From CAYPLH01 sp964411505 (GTDB lineage Bacteria; Bacillota; Clostridia; CAYPLH01; DUMO01), in NCBI GenBank assembly GCA_964411505.1, contig CAYPLH010000039.1:1-37951 (forward strand): a stretch of 37,951 nt of DNA. Direction: 5' to 3'. Positions within the stretch are counted from its first letter, which is position 1. Every line of letters starts with the position of its first letter. Under the pieces are notes generated by a model. That model ran no database searches. It had not been told where the DNA came from and was given only the letters and a program-made list of their open reading frames with translations. Positions 1 to 6,711 of this stretch are shown here, in pieces. A program made the translations under genes and the position numbers.

Positions 1-84
1 CGAAGGGAACCATAAGGTTCCCTAGCGAAAAAAAGTGGCGAAGCCACCTTTTTTATTGTCTAGGAAAATATACTTTCGTTTATT
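1..84 (-). repeat. R1 modular palindromic repeat, copy A (cut by window edge)
   Basis: This is the first of three copies of an intergenic repeat, here in the opposite orientation to the other two and truncated by the window start. It contains a GGGAACC/GGTTCCC hairpin (about 1-27), a GTGGC-GAA-GCCAC hairpin flanked by A and T runs (28-54), and a diverged copy of the TTGTCTAGGAAA palindrome module (56-77). In copies B and C that palindrome lies at the far end of the element. Here it directly abuts the GTGGC hairpin, so the module order differs or the unit is bounded by palindromes at both ends. No protein coding is evident. Confidence 0.8.
28..54 (-). terminator. Terminator-like hairpin downstream of the zinc-ribbon gene
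   Basis: The stem GTGGC/GCCAC has loop GAA and is flanked by seven A (28-34) and six T (49-54). Read on the minus strand, a GC-rich stem is followed by a T run, 40 bases past the stop of the zinc-ribbon gene. It is part of R1 copy A, so the repeat may supply the terminator. Confidence 0.6.
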
Positions 85-94
85 GCCAATATTA

Positions 95-724
95 TTAATC
101 ACACTTGACAGCACCATCATCATTATCGTCATCACAAGAACATTGACATTCTTCGCAATAAGTTGATGTATCCTTAACACCAGACACTATATCAGCTTCA
201 ACTATCTTGTCTTCCTCAATATCTGCTGATTTATCAACTTTATCTACTTCATCTACTCCAACATCTGCTGATTTATCAACTTTATCTACTTCGTCTACTC
301 CAACATCTGCGGCTTTTTCTTCTTTATTTTCGGGTTCTTCAGATTGTGTATTGTCAGTAGTGATTATTTCCTGTTTAGTTCCACACTTGGAACAAAAAGC
401 AACCTCAAGTTCAAGCTCTGCTCCGCATACCGGACAGCCTTTTACCTGTTTTAACGTCATTATCTGCTTTTTAAGTGATTTTATGTTATCAATAGTTGTC
501 TGAATAGCTTCGCATTGCGTTCTATAATCTTCATGAACTTCTTTCCCATTAGCAAATGTCGTAAAAACAAGTTTCCCAATTTCAGTATAAGCTTTGTTTA
601 TTTTGTCTTCTTCTGAATTGATATTCAGATTCAGTTTTGTGATTTCCACTAAGTTGCTTGATTTTTTGGCAGCAAATCTAGCCGAATCACCTATTTTTTT
701 TGTTACCGAATCAAAAAACGACAT
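95..724 (-). CDS. Zinc-ribbon protein with acidic tandem repeats and a cysteine-rich tail
   Basis: The protein has 209 residues. The N-terminal ~95 residues are charged and probably helical. A four-cysteine zinc ribbon follows (CPVCG at 97-101, CSKCG at 111-115). Next comes an acidic linker with two identical 14-residue units (139-152 and 153-166, ADVGVDEVDKVDKS), and the last 20 residues carry five cysteines (190, 193, 195, 197, 208) among aspartates. There is no signal peptide or membrane segment, so it is likely cytoplasmic. The start follows a good GGGAGG site. The ribbon predicts zinc binding; the tail could bind a second metal, which is inference. Similar small ribbon proteins are common in Clostridia without assigned function. 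A TATAAT at 765-770 could be its -10, but the best -35 (TTGAAA, 791-796) is 20 bases away, longer than ideal. Confidence 0.8.
   Translation of the reverse strand: MSFFDSVTKKIGDSARFAAKKSSNLVEITKLNLNINSEEDKINKAYTEIGKLVFTTFANGKEVHEDYRTQCEAIQTTIDNIKSLKKQIMTLKQVKGCPVCGAELELEVAFCSKCGTKQEIITTDNTQSEEPENKEEKAADVGVDEVDKVDKSADVGVDEVDKVDKSADIEEDKIVEADIVSGVKDTSTYCEECQCSCDDDNDDGAVKCD
222..305 (-). repeat. Two 42-bp tandem repeats inside the zinc-ribbon gene
   Basis: Units 222-263 and 264-305 differ at one base (CTTCATC versus CTTCGTC). They encode the two identical 14-residue acidic units. Near-identity at DNA level indicates recent duplication, and because 42 is a multiple of three the copy number can change without a frameshift. 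Confidence 0.9.
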
Positions 725-880
725 ATAATTATCCTCCCTTCGAAAGTTAAATTAATCATTAACTATTATACTACACTAATTGATTAAATATTTCAATAGT
801 AATATTAATATTTTAAAGATTTTTAATTATTATATTAATATATTAACTGCAATCTGCAATATTTTCATTATTTAATACTA

Positions 881-1189
881 TTAGCAATATATTGTCTCCA
901 TTTCACTTGCATAATATAATTGAAATATGCTCTTAATAATATCATTGTGATTATCAATTGTTACACTATGAATTAAACCTTCATTTACTTGAATATAAAG
1001 ATTAATTTCAAAATCATCATTGTTATCTAAAACAGCACTGATGATATCAACTGATTTTAAAGGTTTGTTGTAAACATATATCCATTTTTCCACATCATCT
1101 TCAATCATTATTTCTCCCTGATAAAATTTTTTAAGAAACCTTTTAATTTCTCCTTTTTTCTTAGACCATAAACTAACTGTAATTGACAT
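881..1189 (-). CDS. Hypothetical small protein, 102 residues
   Basis: I do not recognise this gene. It starts at ATG with a strong GGAGG site 8 bases upstream (minus strand, about 1198-1202), which supports translation. The N-terminal ~25 residues are basic (SKKKGEIKRFLKKF). The rest alternates hydrophobic and acidic stretches typical of a small alpha/beta fold. There is no signal peptide, membrane span or metal motif, and the C-terminus ends in cysteine. It is separated from the zinc-ribbon gene by 156 bases of AT-rich sequence and is transcribed the same way, so it may be an independent gene. The function is unknown. Confidence 0.6.
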   Translation of the reverse strand: MSITVSLWSKKKGEIKRFLKKFYQGEIMIEDDVEKWIYVYNKPLKSVDIISAVLDNNDDFEINLYIQVNEGLIHSVTIDNHNDIIKSIFQLYYASEMETIYC

Positions 1190-1447
1190 AATTGTCCTCC
1201 AATATTGCTGTATTTATTAATAAGTCACATACATAAGTAGTTAGACAACAAATCTAAAAACCCTTTATGAAAAATATGTCACCGAACAGTAATATTCTAT
1301 TGTTAAATAGAAAACCACTTAAAAGCTACTGGTTAGTAATTCTATTCTCAATCCTTACTGATTGCTAGTATTACATACACATGTATTATTACTTTAATTT
1401 AAGAAAATAATAATATAAAAAATCAAACTACTTAAGGAGGATAATGA

Positions 1448-2434
1448 ATGGCAAGGAAATTACCTTTTTATATATTCATAATTGCATTAGCTGCTCTAAT
1501 TTTTACAGGATGTAACCAGGATAATCAAGGGGCACAATTAGAAAAGCAATCTGCTCATCAACAAAATCAGAACGAAGATGTACCTGAGCAGTTAAAAGTG
1601 ATAGAGGAAAACATTGAAAAAGTATTTACTTTACTTAACGGTCCCACCTCAGATGATGACCTAAAAGCTACTCAAGAAAATCAGCAAGCACAGCAAAAAC
1701 AATCAAAACAACAGGATGGACAACAAGAACAACAAGGGCAGCAAGAACAGCAAGGACAACAAGGGCAACAGGAGAAACAGGGGCAGCAAGGGCAACAGGA
1801 GCAACAAGGACAGCAAGACCAACAGGGGCAACAGGGGCAACAGGGGCAACAAGGACAGCAAGACCAGCAAAACGATCAAGAACAACAAAATCAAGGACCA
1901 AAAGAGCAGGTGATGTGGCAGGATATATCAATCATTATTAAAGAGCTTCATTCACAATGGAACACTTATATGCCAATAGCGGCTAAGAAAGGAGCAAACA
2001 GTAATTTGATTGAAAACTTTAGCAATTCATTAAATGAATTCACTAATATAGCTGCTCTTCGCAATCAGGATAATAGTTTACTTGCGTTAAATTCTCTTTA
2101 TTCACATATAGCAGAATTTAGCTCGCTTTACAAAACAAAAGTTTCTCCCGAGATAAAAAGAATTAAATATTTAGCAAGAAACGCAATACTAACATCAAAA
2201 AAGGGGGACTGGGCTCGTTCAGCTAGTGACATTTCTACAGCTAAATCATCATGGTCACTGCTAAAAAACACAGTTAACCAGGAGCAGCAGGATATCGCAA
2301 ATAAACTTGATTTTTCAATTTATGAACTTGAAAAAGTTATAAATGAAAAGAATTTTCTTCTTGCTGAAATTAAAGGTAAAGTTTTATTGTCAAATATTAA
2401 GGACATGGAAAAAGAAATGGAAAAATCAATGTAA
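1448..2434 (+). CDS. Lipoprotein with a glutamine-rich low-complexity segment
   Basis: The 328-residue protein begins with a lysine/arginine-containing stretch, a hydrophobic signal segment and a lipobox-like FTGC, with Cys22 as the predicted lipidated residue, so it should be anchored to the outer face of the membrane. Residues 76-150 are a Gln/Gly-rich tract (GQQ, EQQ and DQQ units, some encoded by near-identical DNA). Residues 155-328 are predicted helical, rich in Ser, Asn, Lys and Leu, and resemble no family I can name. GGAGG precedes the ATG by 6 bases. The 258 bases upstream show no clear promoter. Open frames on the opposite strand of the Gln tract (Pro-Val-Ala or Leu-rich) are artefacts of the repeat. 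The exported, lipidated state is well supported. A linker or wall-spanning role for the Gln tract is inference. Confidence 0.8.
   Translation: MARKLPFYIFIIALAALIFTGCNQDNQGAQLEKQSAHQQNQNEDVPEQLKVIEENIEKVFTLLNGPTSDDDLKATQENQQAQQKQSKQQDGQQEQQGQQEQQGQQGQQEKQGQQGQQEQQGQQDQQGQQGQQGQQGQQDQQNDQEQQNQGPKEQVMWQDISIIIKELHSQWNTYMPIAAKKGANSNLIENFSNSLNEFTNIAALRNQDNSLLALNSLYSHIAEFSSLYKTKVSPEIKRIKYLARNAILTSKKGDWARSASDISTAKSSWSLLKNTVNQEQQDIANKLDFSIYELEKVINEKNFLLAEIKGKVLLSNIKDMEKEMEKSM
1680..1900 (+). repeat. Degenerate CAA/CAG-GGA repeat tract encoding Gln-rich linker
   Basis: Irregular 9- to 15-base units of CAACAGGGG, CAGCAAGGACAA and CAAGGACAGCAAGACC type encode GQQ, EQQ and DQQ. At least one longer block (GGACAGCAAGACC at 1808-1820 and 1854-1866) is duplicated exactly. 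This pattern is prone to in-frame length change by slippage or unequal recombination. Confidence 0.85.
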
Positions 2435-2460
2435 ATTGAGCAAAATAATCAGCCTATTCC

Positions 2461-2577
2461 GTTTCTACATTATATCATGAATTTCGAAGAAATTGCATGA
2501 TATAATGTAGCATGTGCGTTTTTTGCTTTAGCAAAAAATATCGCACGTGCATAAATTCCGCCGGAGGCAATATAATA
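2461..2577 (+). repeat. R3 palindromic repeat, copy 1
   Basis: This intergenic element holds two strong hairpins. The first has a perfect 15-bp stem (2465-2479 with 2496-2510) around a nested ATTTC-GAA-GAAAT. The second (2510-2550) pairs GCATGTGCG with CGCACGTGC (one G:T), with an inner TTTTTTGC-TTTA-GCAAAAAA. A short ATTCCGCC(G/A)GAGGCAATATAATA tail follows. A second copy lies at 33236-33346. It sits between the lipoprotein stop and tmcAL and may act as the lipoprotein terminator. The remaining 2578-2699 holds a GATTGAAGCTGAT motif (2595-2607), repeated at 30067-30079, and no gene. Confidence 0.85.
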
Positions 2578-2699
2578 ATTATTTTTTAAAAGCGGATTGA
2601 AGCTGATTAAATAAAGAGTTTAAATAAGCACATAACTACAGTATAATAATATATAACATTACCAATGAGTGCTATATACAAATTAATCTAGAGGTAAAC

Positions 2700-3962
2700 A
2701 TGAAAGTATTAGGAATTGTTGTTGAATATAATCCTTTTCATAATGGTCACAAATATCATATTGAAAAATCTCTTGAAGCAACTGGTTGTGATTATACTGT
2801 AGCGGTTATGAGCGGTAATTTCGTTCAAAGAGGAGAACCTGCTATTATAAATAAGTGGGCGAGAACAAAAATGGCGCTTTTATCAGGTGTAGATTTGGTC
2901 ATCGAAATTCCAAGCGTATATGCTGTTTCAAGTGCTGAGTTTTTTGCCTACGGTGCAGTTAAGTTGCTGGAAAGTATCGGTATTGTTGACTATTTATGTT
3001 TCGGAAGTGAAGAAGGAGATCTCAGTAATTTAATTTCGATTGCAGATATACTTATTGATGAGGATATGCTATATAAAGAACAGTTAAAAACATTCCTAAA
3101 ATCAGGACTCTCATTTCCTGCTGCAAGAGCCTCTGCTTTATCAAAGTGCTTTAACTTTTCAGGTAAATTTAATATTGAACATTTATTGCGTTCTTCAAAT
3201 AATATATTAGCTATAGAATATATCAAAGCCTTAAAAAGAATTGACAGTAAAATAACACCTTATACAATTAAAAGATTAAGCAATAACTATAAAGATAAAG
3301 AGCTTTCAGGCAACATCTCAAGCGCAACAGCTATACGTGGTCATATAAAAGAAACATATAACCAATTAGACAATTCTCATATATTTGAACTTGAACAATT
3401 TAAAAACTCCTTGTCGCCCATAAGCATATCTATCTTGGAAGATGAATTTAAATCAGGCAGAGGACCAGTTTTTCCTGAATTGTTTGAAAATATAATACTT
3501 GCTAATTTAAGGCAATATGGTTTACAAGATATTGAGCAGCTTCAAGATGTTTCAGAAGGTTTGGAGAACAGAATAAAATATTCAGCTGAAAATGCAGGTG
3601 ATTATGGAACGTTAATTGAAATGCTTTGCGCAAAAAGATATCCGAAGACCCGCATTCAAAGAATTTTGTTTTATTCAATGACCGGACTTAATAAAAATAT
3701 TTTCAGAGCTTTCGATGGACCCGCATATATAAGAGTTCTCGGATTTAATTCAAAAGGCAGGAAACTGCTTTCAAAAATCCTAAAGCACTCATCCCTGCCT
3801 CTTATAACAAAAGCTTCTGCAATTGATAAATCAATTAGCAACCCTATGAAGGATATGTTCAGATTAGAAAATCTTGCTACTGATTTATATGTGCTGGCAT
3901 ATCACGACAAAGCCCAAAGAATGGCTGGTCAAGAATACCGAAATAATATAGTCCTAGTTTAA
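2700..3962 (+). CDS. tmcAL: tRNA(Met) cytidine acetate ligase TmcAL
   Basis: TmcAL (formerly YlbM) uses ATP and acetate to form N4-acetylcytidine at position 34 of elongator tRNA-Met; this is established in Bacillus subtilis. The 420-residue length is typical. The N-terminus carries the nucleotidyltransferase signature GIVVEYNPFHNGH with the HxGH motif at residues 14-17, followed by VMSGNFVQRGEPAIINKW, diagnostic of the family. An ISSATAIRG motif lies mid-protein. The start is ATG with a modest GAGGT site. It converges on the RNase J gene with only 5 bases between the two stop codons, leaving no room for a separate terminator, so the two transcripts probably overlap. Confidence 0.93.
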   Translation: MKVLGIVVEYNPFHNGHKYHIEKSLEATGCDYTVAVMSGNFVQRGEPAIINKWARTKMALLSGVDLVIEIPSVYAVSSAEFFAYGAVKLLESIGIVDYLCFGSEEGDLSNLISIADILIDEDMLYKEQLKTFLKSGLSFPAARASALSKCFNFSGKFNIEHLLRSSNNILAIEYIKALKRIDSKITPYTIKRLSNNYKDKELSGNISSATAIRGHIKETYNQLDNSHIFELEQFKNSLSPISISILEDEFKSGRGPVFPELFENIILANLRQYGLQDIEQLQDVSEGLENRIKYSAENAGDYGTLIEMLCAKRYPKTRIQRILFYSMTGLNKNIFRAFDGPAYIRVLGFNSKGRKLLSKILKHSSLPLITKASAIDKSISNPMKDMFRLENLATDLYVLAYHDKAQRMAGQEYRNNIVLV

Positions 3963-3967
3963 CCGCC

Positions 3968-5635
3968 TTATACCTCCATTATTATTGGAAGAATCATTGG
4001 TCTTCTCTTTGTTCTTTCATACAGATAATCTCTTAAAGTTTCCTTAATTACAGTCTTTTTCCTGCCCCAACTATTCTTCTTTTTATCATCGCACTTTAAC
4101 AGGGCAGCTTTGCACTTTTCCTTTACATCTTCCATAAGATCCTCTGAACCCCTCACATACACAAACCCTCTTGATATAACATCAGGACCAGCTACAATGT
4201 TTCCTGTATCAGCATCTATGGTAATTACAATAATAATAAGTCCATCTTGAGATAACAACTTTCTGTCTTTTAGAACAATGTTCCCGACATCTCCCACTCC
4301 AAGTCCATCAACCAAGATATTTCCCGAAGTAACATTGCCGGTAACTCTTGCCTTACTAGAAGAAAGCTCAAGAACTCTTCCATTGTTAAGAATAAAAATA
4401 TTTTCCATAGGCATACCAAGACTATTTGCAAGAATCGCATGCTGTTTTAAGTGCCTGTACTCACCATGAACCGGGATAAAAAACTTCGGTTTGGCAAGAC
4501 TGTGAATCAGCTTTAATTCCTCTTGACAAGCATGTCCTGATACATGAATATCAGCAAGCGCTTCATAAATCACATCAGCACCTTTTTTAAATAATTCGTT
4601 AATTACTCTTGATACAACTTTTTCGTTTCCTGGAATCGAATTTGCTGATATTATCACAAGATCCCCTGGTACAATTGCTACTTTTCTATGATCAGAAAAA
4701 GCCATTCTGGAAAGCGCAGACATTGGCTCACCCTGACTGCCAGTGGTTATAATAGCTAATTCATTAGGCTTATATTTGTCGATATCATTTAAGTCTATTA
4801 AAACACCTTCAGGAATTTGAAGATAACCAATTTCCATTGCAACGCCAACGACGTTTATCATGCTTCTTCCGCATATAGCTACCTTTCTTTGAAATTTAAC
4901 TGAAGCATTGATTACCTGCTGTATTCTGTGAACATTTGAAGCAAAGGTTGCTACCAAGATTCTTCCCTTAGTTGATTCAAAAAGACTCTCAAAAGTATAC
5001 CCTACAGTTTTTTCTGACATGGTATAACCTTCACGCTCAACATTGGTACTATCGCACATCATAAGAAGAACTCCTTCTTTGCCTAATTCAGCAATACGAG
5101 CAAGATCCATTGGTTCTCCTTCAATTGGTGTAAAATCAATTTTAAAATCAGATGTATGCAAAACAATACCTACAGGTGTATGAATTGCAATAGCAACAGA
5201 ATCAGCTATGCTATGTGTTGAGCGGATCATCTCCACATTAAATACACCAAGCTTAACAAAATCGCCATGCTTTACCTCATTGAGTGTTGTATCACTCAGA
5301 ATATTATGCTCATCAAGTTTATTCTTTAAAAGTCCCAGAGTAAGTTTAGTTCCGTATACAGGTACATTTAATTCCTTTAAGATATATGGCACTGCGCCAA
5401 TGTGATCTTCATGACCATGAGTTAATAAAATTGCTCTAACCTTCTCTTTATTCTTTAAAAGATATGATATATCAGGAATTACCAAATCTACTCCAAGCAT
5501 TTCGTCTTCAGGAAAAGACATTCCACAATCAACAATTATAATATCATTTTCATATTCAAATGCAGTAATGTTTTTTCCAATTTCCTCAAGACCTCCAAGA
5601 GGAATTACTTTCAATCTTTTTTGTACTTTTGCCAC
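3968..5635 (-). CDS. rnj: Ribonuclease J
   Basis: This is a metallo-beta-lactamase/beta-CASP RNase with 5' exonuclease and endonuclease activity in mRNA decay and rRNA maturation. The 555 residues match the family. The zinc-binding HxHxDH motif is THGHEDH (His73, His75, Asp77, His78). Later family motifs include GEPMSAL, the beta-CASP region near SGHACQEELKL, and FIPVHGEYRHL. A C-terminal domain of about 100 residues follows. Translation starts at GTG with GGAGG upstream. A perfect 7-1-7 palindrome lies in the leader (5696-5710). It is monocistronic, upstream of a repeat-filled gap. Whether it is RNase J1 or J2 cannot be told because only one copy is in view. Confidence 0.95.
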   Translation of the reverse strand: MAKVQKRLKVIPLGGLEEIGKNITAFEYENDIIIVDCGMSFPEDEMLGVDLVIPDISYLLKNKEKVRAILLTHGHEDHIGAVPYILKELNVPVYGTKLTLGLLKNKLDEHNILSDTTLNEVKHGDFVKLGVFNVEMIRSTHSIADSVAIAIHTPVGIVLHTSDFKIDFTPIEGEPMDLARIAELGKEGVLLMMCDSTNVEREGYTMSEKTVGYTFESLFESTKGRILVATFASNVHRIQQVINASVKFQRKVAICGRSMINVVGVAMEIGYLQIPEGVLIDLNDIDKYKPNELAIITTGSQGEPMSALSRMAFSDHRKVAIVPGDLVIISANSIPGNEKVVSRVINELFKKGADVIYEALADIHVSGHACQEELKLIHSLAKPKFFIPVHGEYRHLKQHAILANSLGMPMENIFILNNGRVLELSSSKARVTGNVTSGNILVDGLGVGDVGNIVLKDRKLLSQDGLIIIVITIDADTGNIVAGPDVISRGFVYVRGSEDLMEDVKEKCKAALLKCDDKKKNSWGRKKTVIKETLRDYLYERTKRRPMILPIIMEV

Positions 5636-5695
5636 GTTTTAGCCTCCAAATTTTGTTGTATTCGTAGTATTCATTAATATGATTATGACCCATAT

Positions 5696-5710
5696 AGTCA
5701 CTGAGTGACT
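5696..5710. promoter_or_regulatory. Perfect inverted repeat AGTCACT-g-AGTGACT in the rnj leader
   Basis: This 7-bp perfect dyad has a single central base and lies about 60 bases upstream of the rnj GTG start. With so short a spacer it cannot form an ordinary RNA hairpin with the full stem, and it looks more like a DNA-binding dyad. No known operator was recognised. Confidence 0.3.
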
Positions 5711-5878
5711 TTATTAGGATAATTCAATGCACTATTCTTATCTTATGCAATAAAATATAGTATAAACATAAAAATACTATGTATAAAATATAACATTATT
5801 CCGTATTAAAGTAAAGTCAAAACCTTCTATGTTGCAGGAATCCACCGAAATTGTATGGATTTAATTTGTGTGTCAAAC

Positions 5879-6030
5879 AAAAAAGGTGGCTACGCCACCT
5901 TTTTTTTCGCTAGGGAACCTTATGGTTCCCTTCGACGGATGCTCCGCATCCTGAGCACCCTCCTTAAAGCAGCAAAGGGGCCTCCCCTTTGCAATCCCCA
6001 TTGTCTAGGAAAGTATACTTTCCTAGACAA
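5879..6030 (+). repeat. R1 modular palindromic repeat, copy B (complete)
   Basis: The 152-bp element is built almost wholly of hairpins. They are GGTGGC-TAC-GCCACC flanked by A6 and T8 (5879-5907); GGGAACC-TTAT-GGTTCCC; GGATGC-TCC-GCATCC; CAAAGGGG-CCT-CCCCTTTG; and a perfect 30-bp palindrome at 6001-6030 (TTGTCTAGGAAAGTA and its complement). It matches copy C closely over its whole length. It fills most of the 443-bp gap between rnj and khpA, which otherwise holds AT-rich sequence and the khpA terminator. The first hairpin with its T run would stop transcription on either strand. Short open frames across it are not genes. Confidence 0.92.
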
Positions 6031-6062
6031 CAAAAAACAGTAGGATTCTAAAAGAATCCTAC
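6031..6062 (-). terminator. Terminator after khpA
   Basis: A 10-bp perfect stem (6040-6049 with 6053-6062, GTAGGATTCT/AGAATCCTAC) with a 3-base loop is followed on the minus strand by a T-rich stretch (complement of CAAAAAAC, 6031-6038). It lies 17 bases past the khpA stop and ends the ylxM-ffh-rpsP-khpA unit. Confidence 0.85.
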
Positions 6063-6078
6063 ATAATTTTAACATATT

Positions 6079-6312
6079 TTACTCCTGCACTATTTCTACT
6101 GCTACTCTCTTGTTTCGTTTAACAGCAGATGCTTTTACTACAGTTCTTATAGCTTTTGCAATTCTGCCTTGTCTTCCTATTACCTTTCCCATATCATCCT
6201 TTGCTACTTTTAACTCAAGAATTAACAATTTGTCTTTTTCAACTTCATTAATATATACTTCATCAGGATGATCAACAAGAGCTTTTACTATTGTATTAAG
6301 TAGCTCCTTCAT
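6079..6312 (-). CDS. khpA: KH-domain RNA-binding protein KhpA
   Basis: This is a 77-residue single type II KH domain (KhpA/YlqC family) that binds RNA, often as a heterodimer with KhpB, and influences cell division and elongation in some Firmicutes. The GxxG loop is GRQG at residues 46-49, within the conserved GKVIGRQGRIAKAIR. A GGAGG site lies about 11 bases before the ATG. It follows rpsP by 31 bases, the usual pairing. In most Firmicutes rimM, trmD and rplS come next. Here a terminator and R1 copy B follow instead. Confidence 0.93.
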   Translation of the reverse strand: MKELLNTIVKALVDHPDEVYINEVEKDKLLILELKVAKDDMGKVIGRQGRIAKAIRTVVKASAVKRNKRVAVEIVQE

Positions 6313-6343
6313 AATAATAATTACCTCCCAATTTTACTCTACT

Positions 6344-6589
6344 TTATTCAATAATTCCGGATTTTTTCAAAAGGAATTTTACTGTATCAGTAGGCTGGGC
6401 TCCGCTTTTTAACCACTTTTGTGCTTTTTCACTATTGATTTTTATATCAACTGGCTCACTTAAAGGGTTGTAATAGCCAATTTCCTCTATAAACTTTCCA
6501 TCCCTTGGTGATCTGGAATCTGCAACTACTACTCTATAAAATGGAGTTTTCTTAGCACCTATTCTCTTCAATCTAATTTTAACAGCCAT
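6344..6589 (-). CDS. rpsP: 30S ribosomal protein S16
   Basis: S16 is an 81-residue small-subunit protein that binds 16S rRNA. The sequence MAVKIRLKRIGAKKTPFYR and the DSRSPRDGKFIEEIGYYNP segment are diagnostic. The start was set at the ATG ending at 6589: the Shine-Dalgarno AAGGAGG (6598-6604) is 8 bases upstream. A possible GTG three codons earlier overlaps that site and is rejected. It lies between ffh (122 bases upstream) and khpA in one transcription unit. Confidence 0.97.
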   Translation of the reverse strand: MAVKIRLKRIGAKKTPFYRVVVADSRSPRDGKFIEEIGYYNPLSEPVDIKINSEKAQKWLKSGAQPTDTVKFLLKKSGIIE

Positions 6590-6711
6590 TTGTTTCACCT
6601 CCTTAGATCTGTAAAAAAAAATTTTTGTGTTTACTATTGTTTTTCACCAACTCTTTGTCAGATTAAAACCAAATTACAAAACATTTATGTTAAGGTTGAA
6701 AAACCGAATTA

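Noticed and set aside
1668..1931. Open frames on the minus strand and in another plus frame across the Gln-rich tract
   Set aside because: They are low-complexity shadows (Pro/Val/Ala or Leu-rich) of the CAA/CAG repeat and lack ribosome sites; the lipoprotein frame has a signal peptide and GGAGG.
5855..6043. 62-codon plus-strand frame over R1 copy B
   Set aside because: It translates hairpins of a noncoding repeat, has no ribosome site, and is not preserved in copy C.
6590..6598. GTG start three codons upstream for rpsP (and the same pattern at fabF, 15579-15587)
   Set aside because: The GTG overlaps the Shine-Dalgarno itself; the following ATG has ideal spacing and gives the normal family N-terminus.
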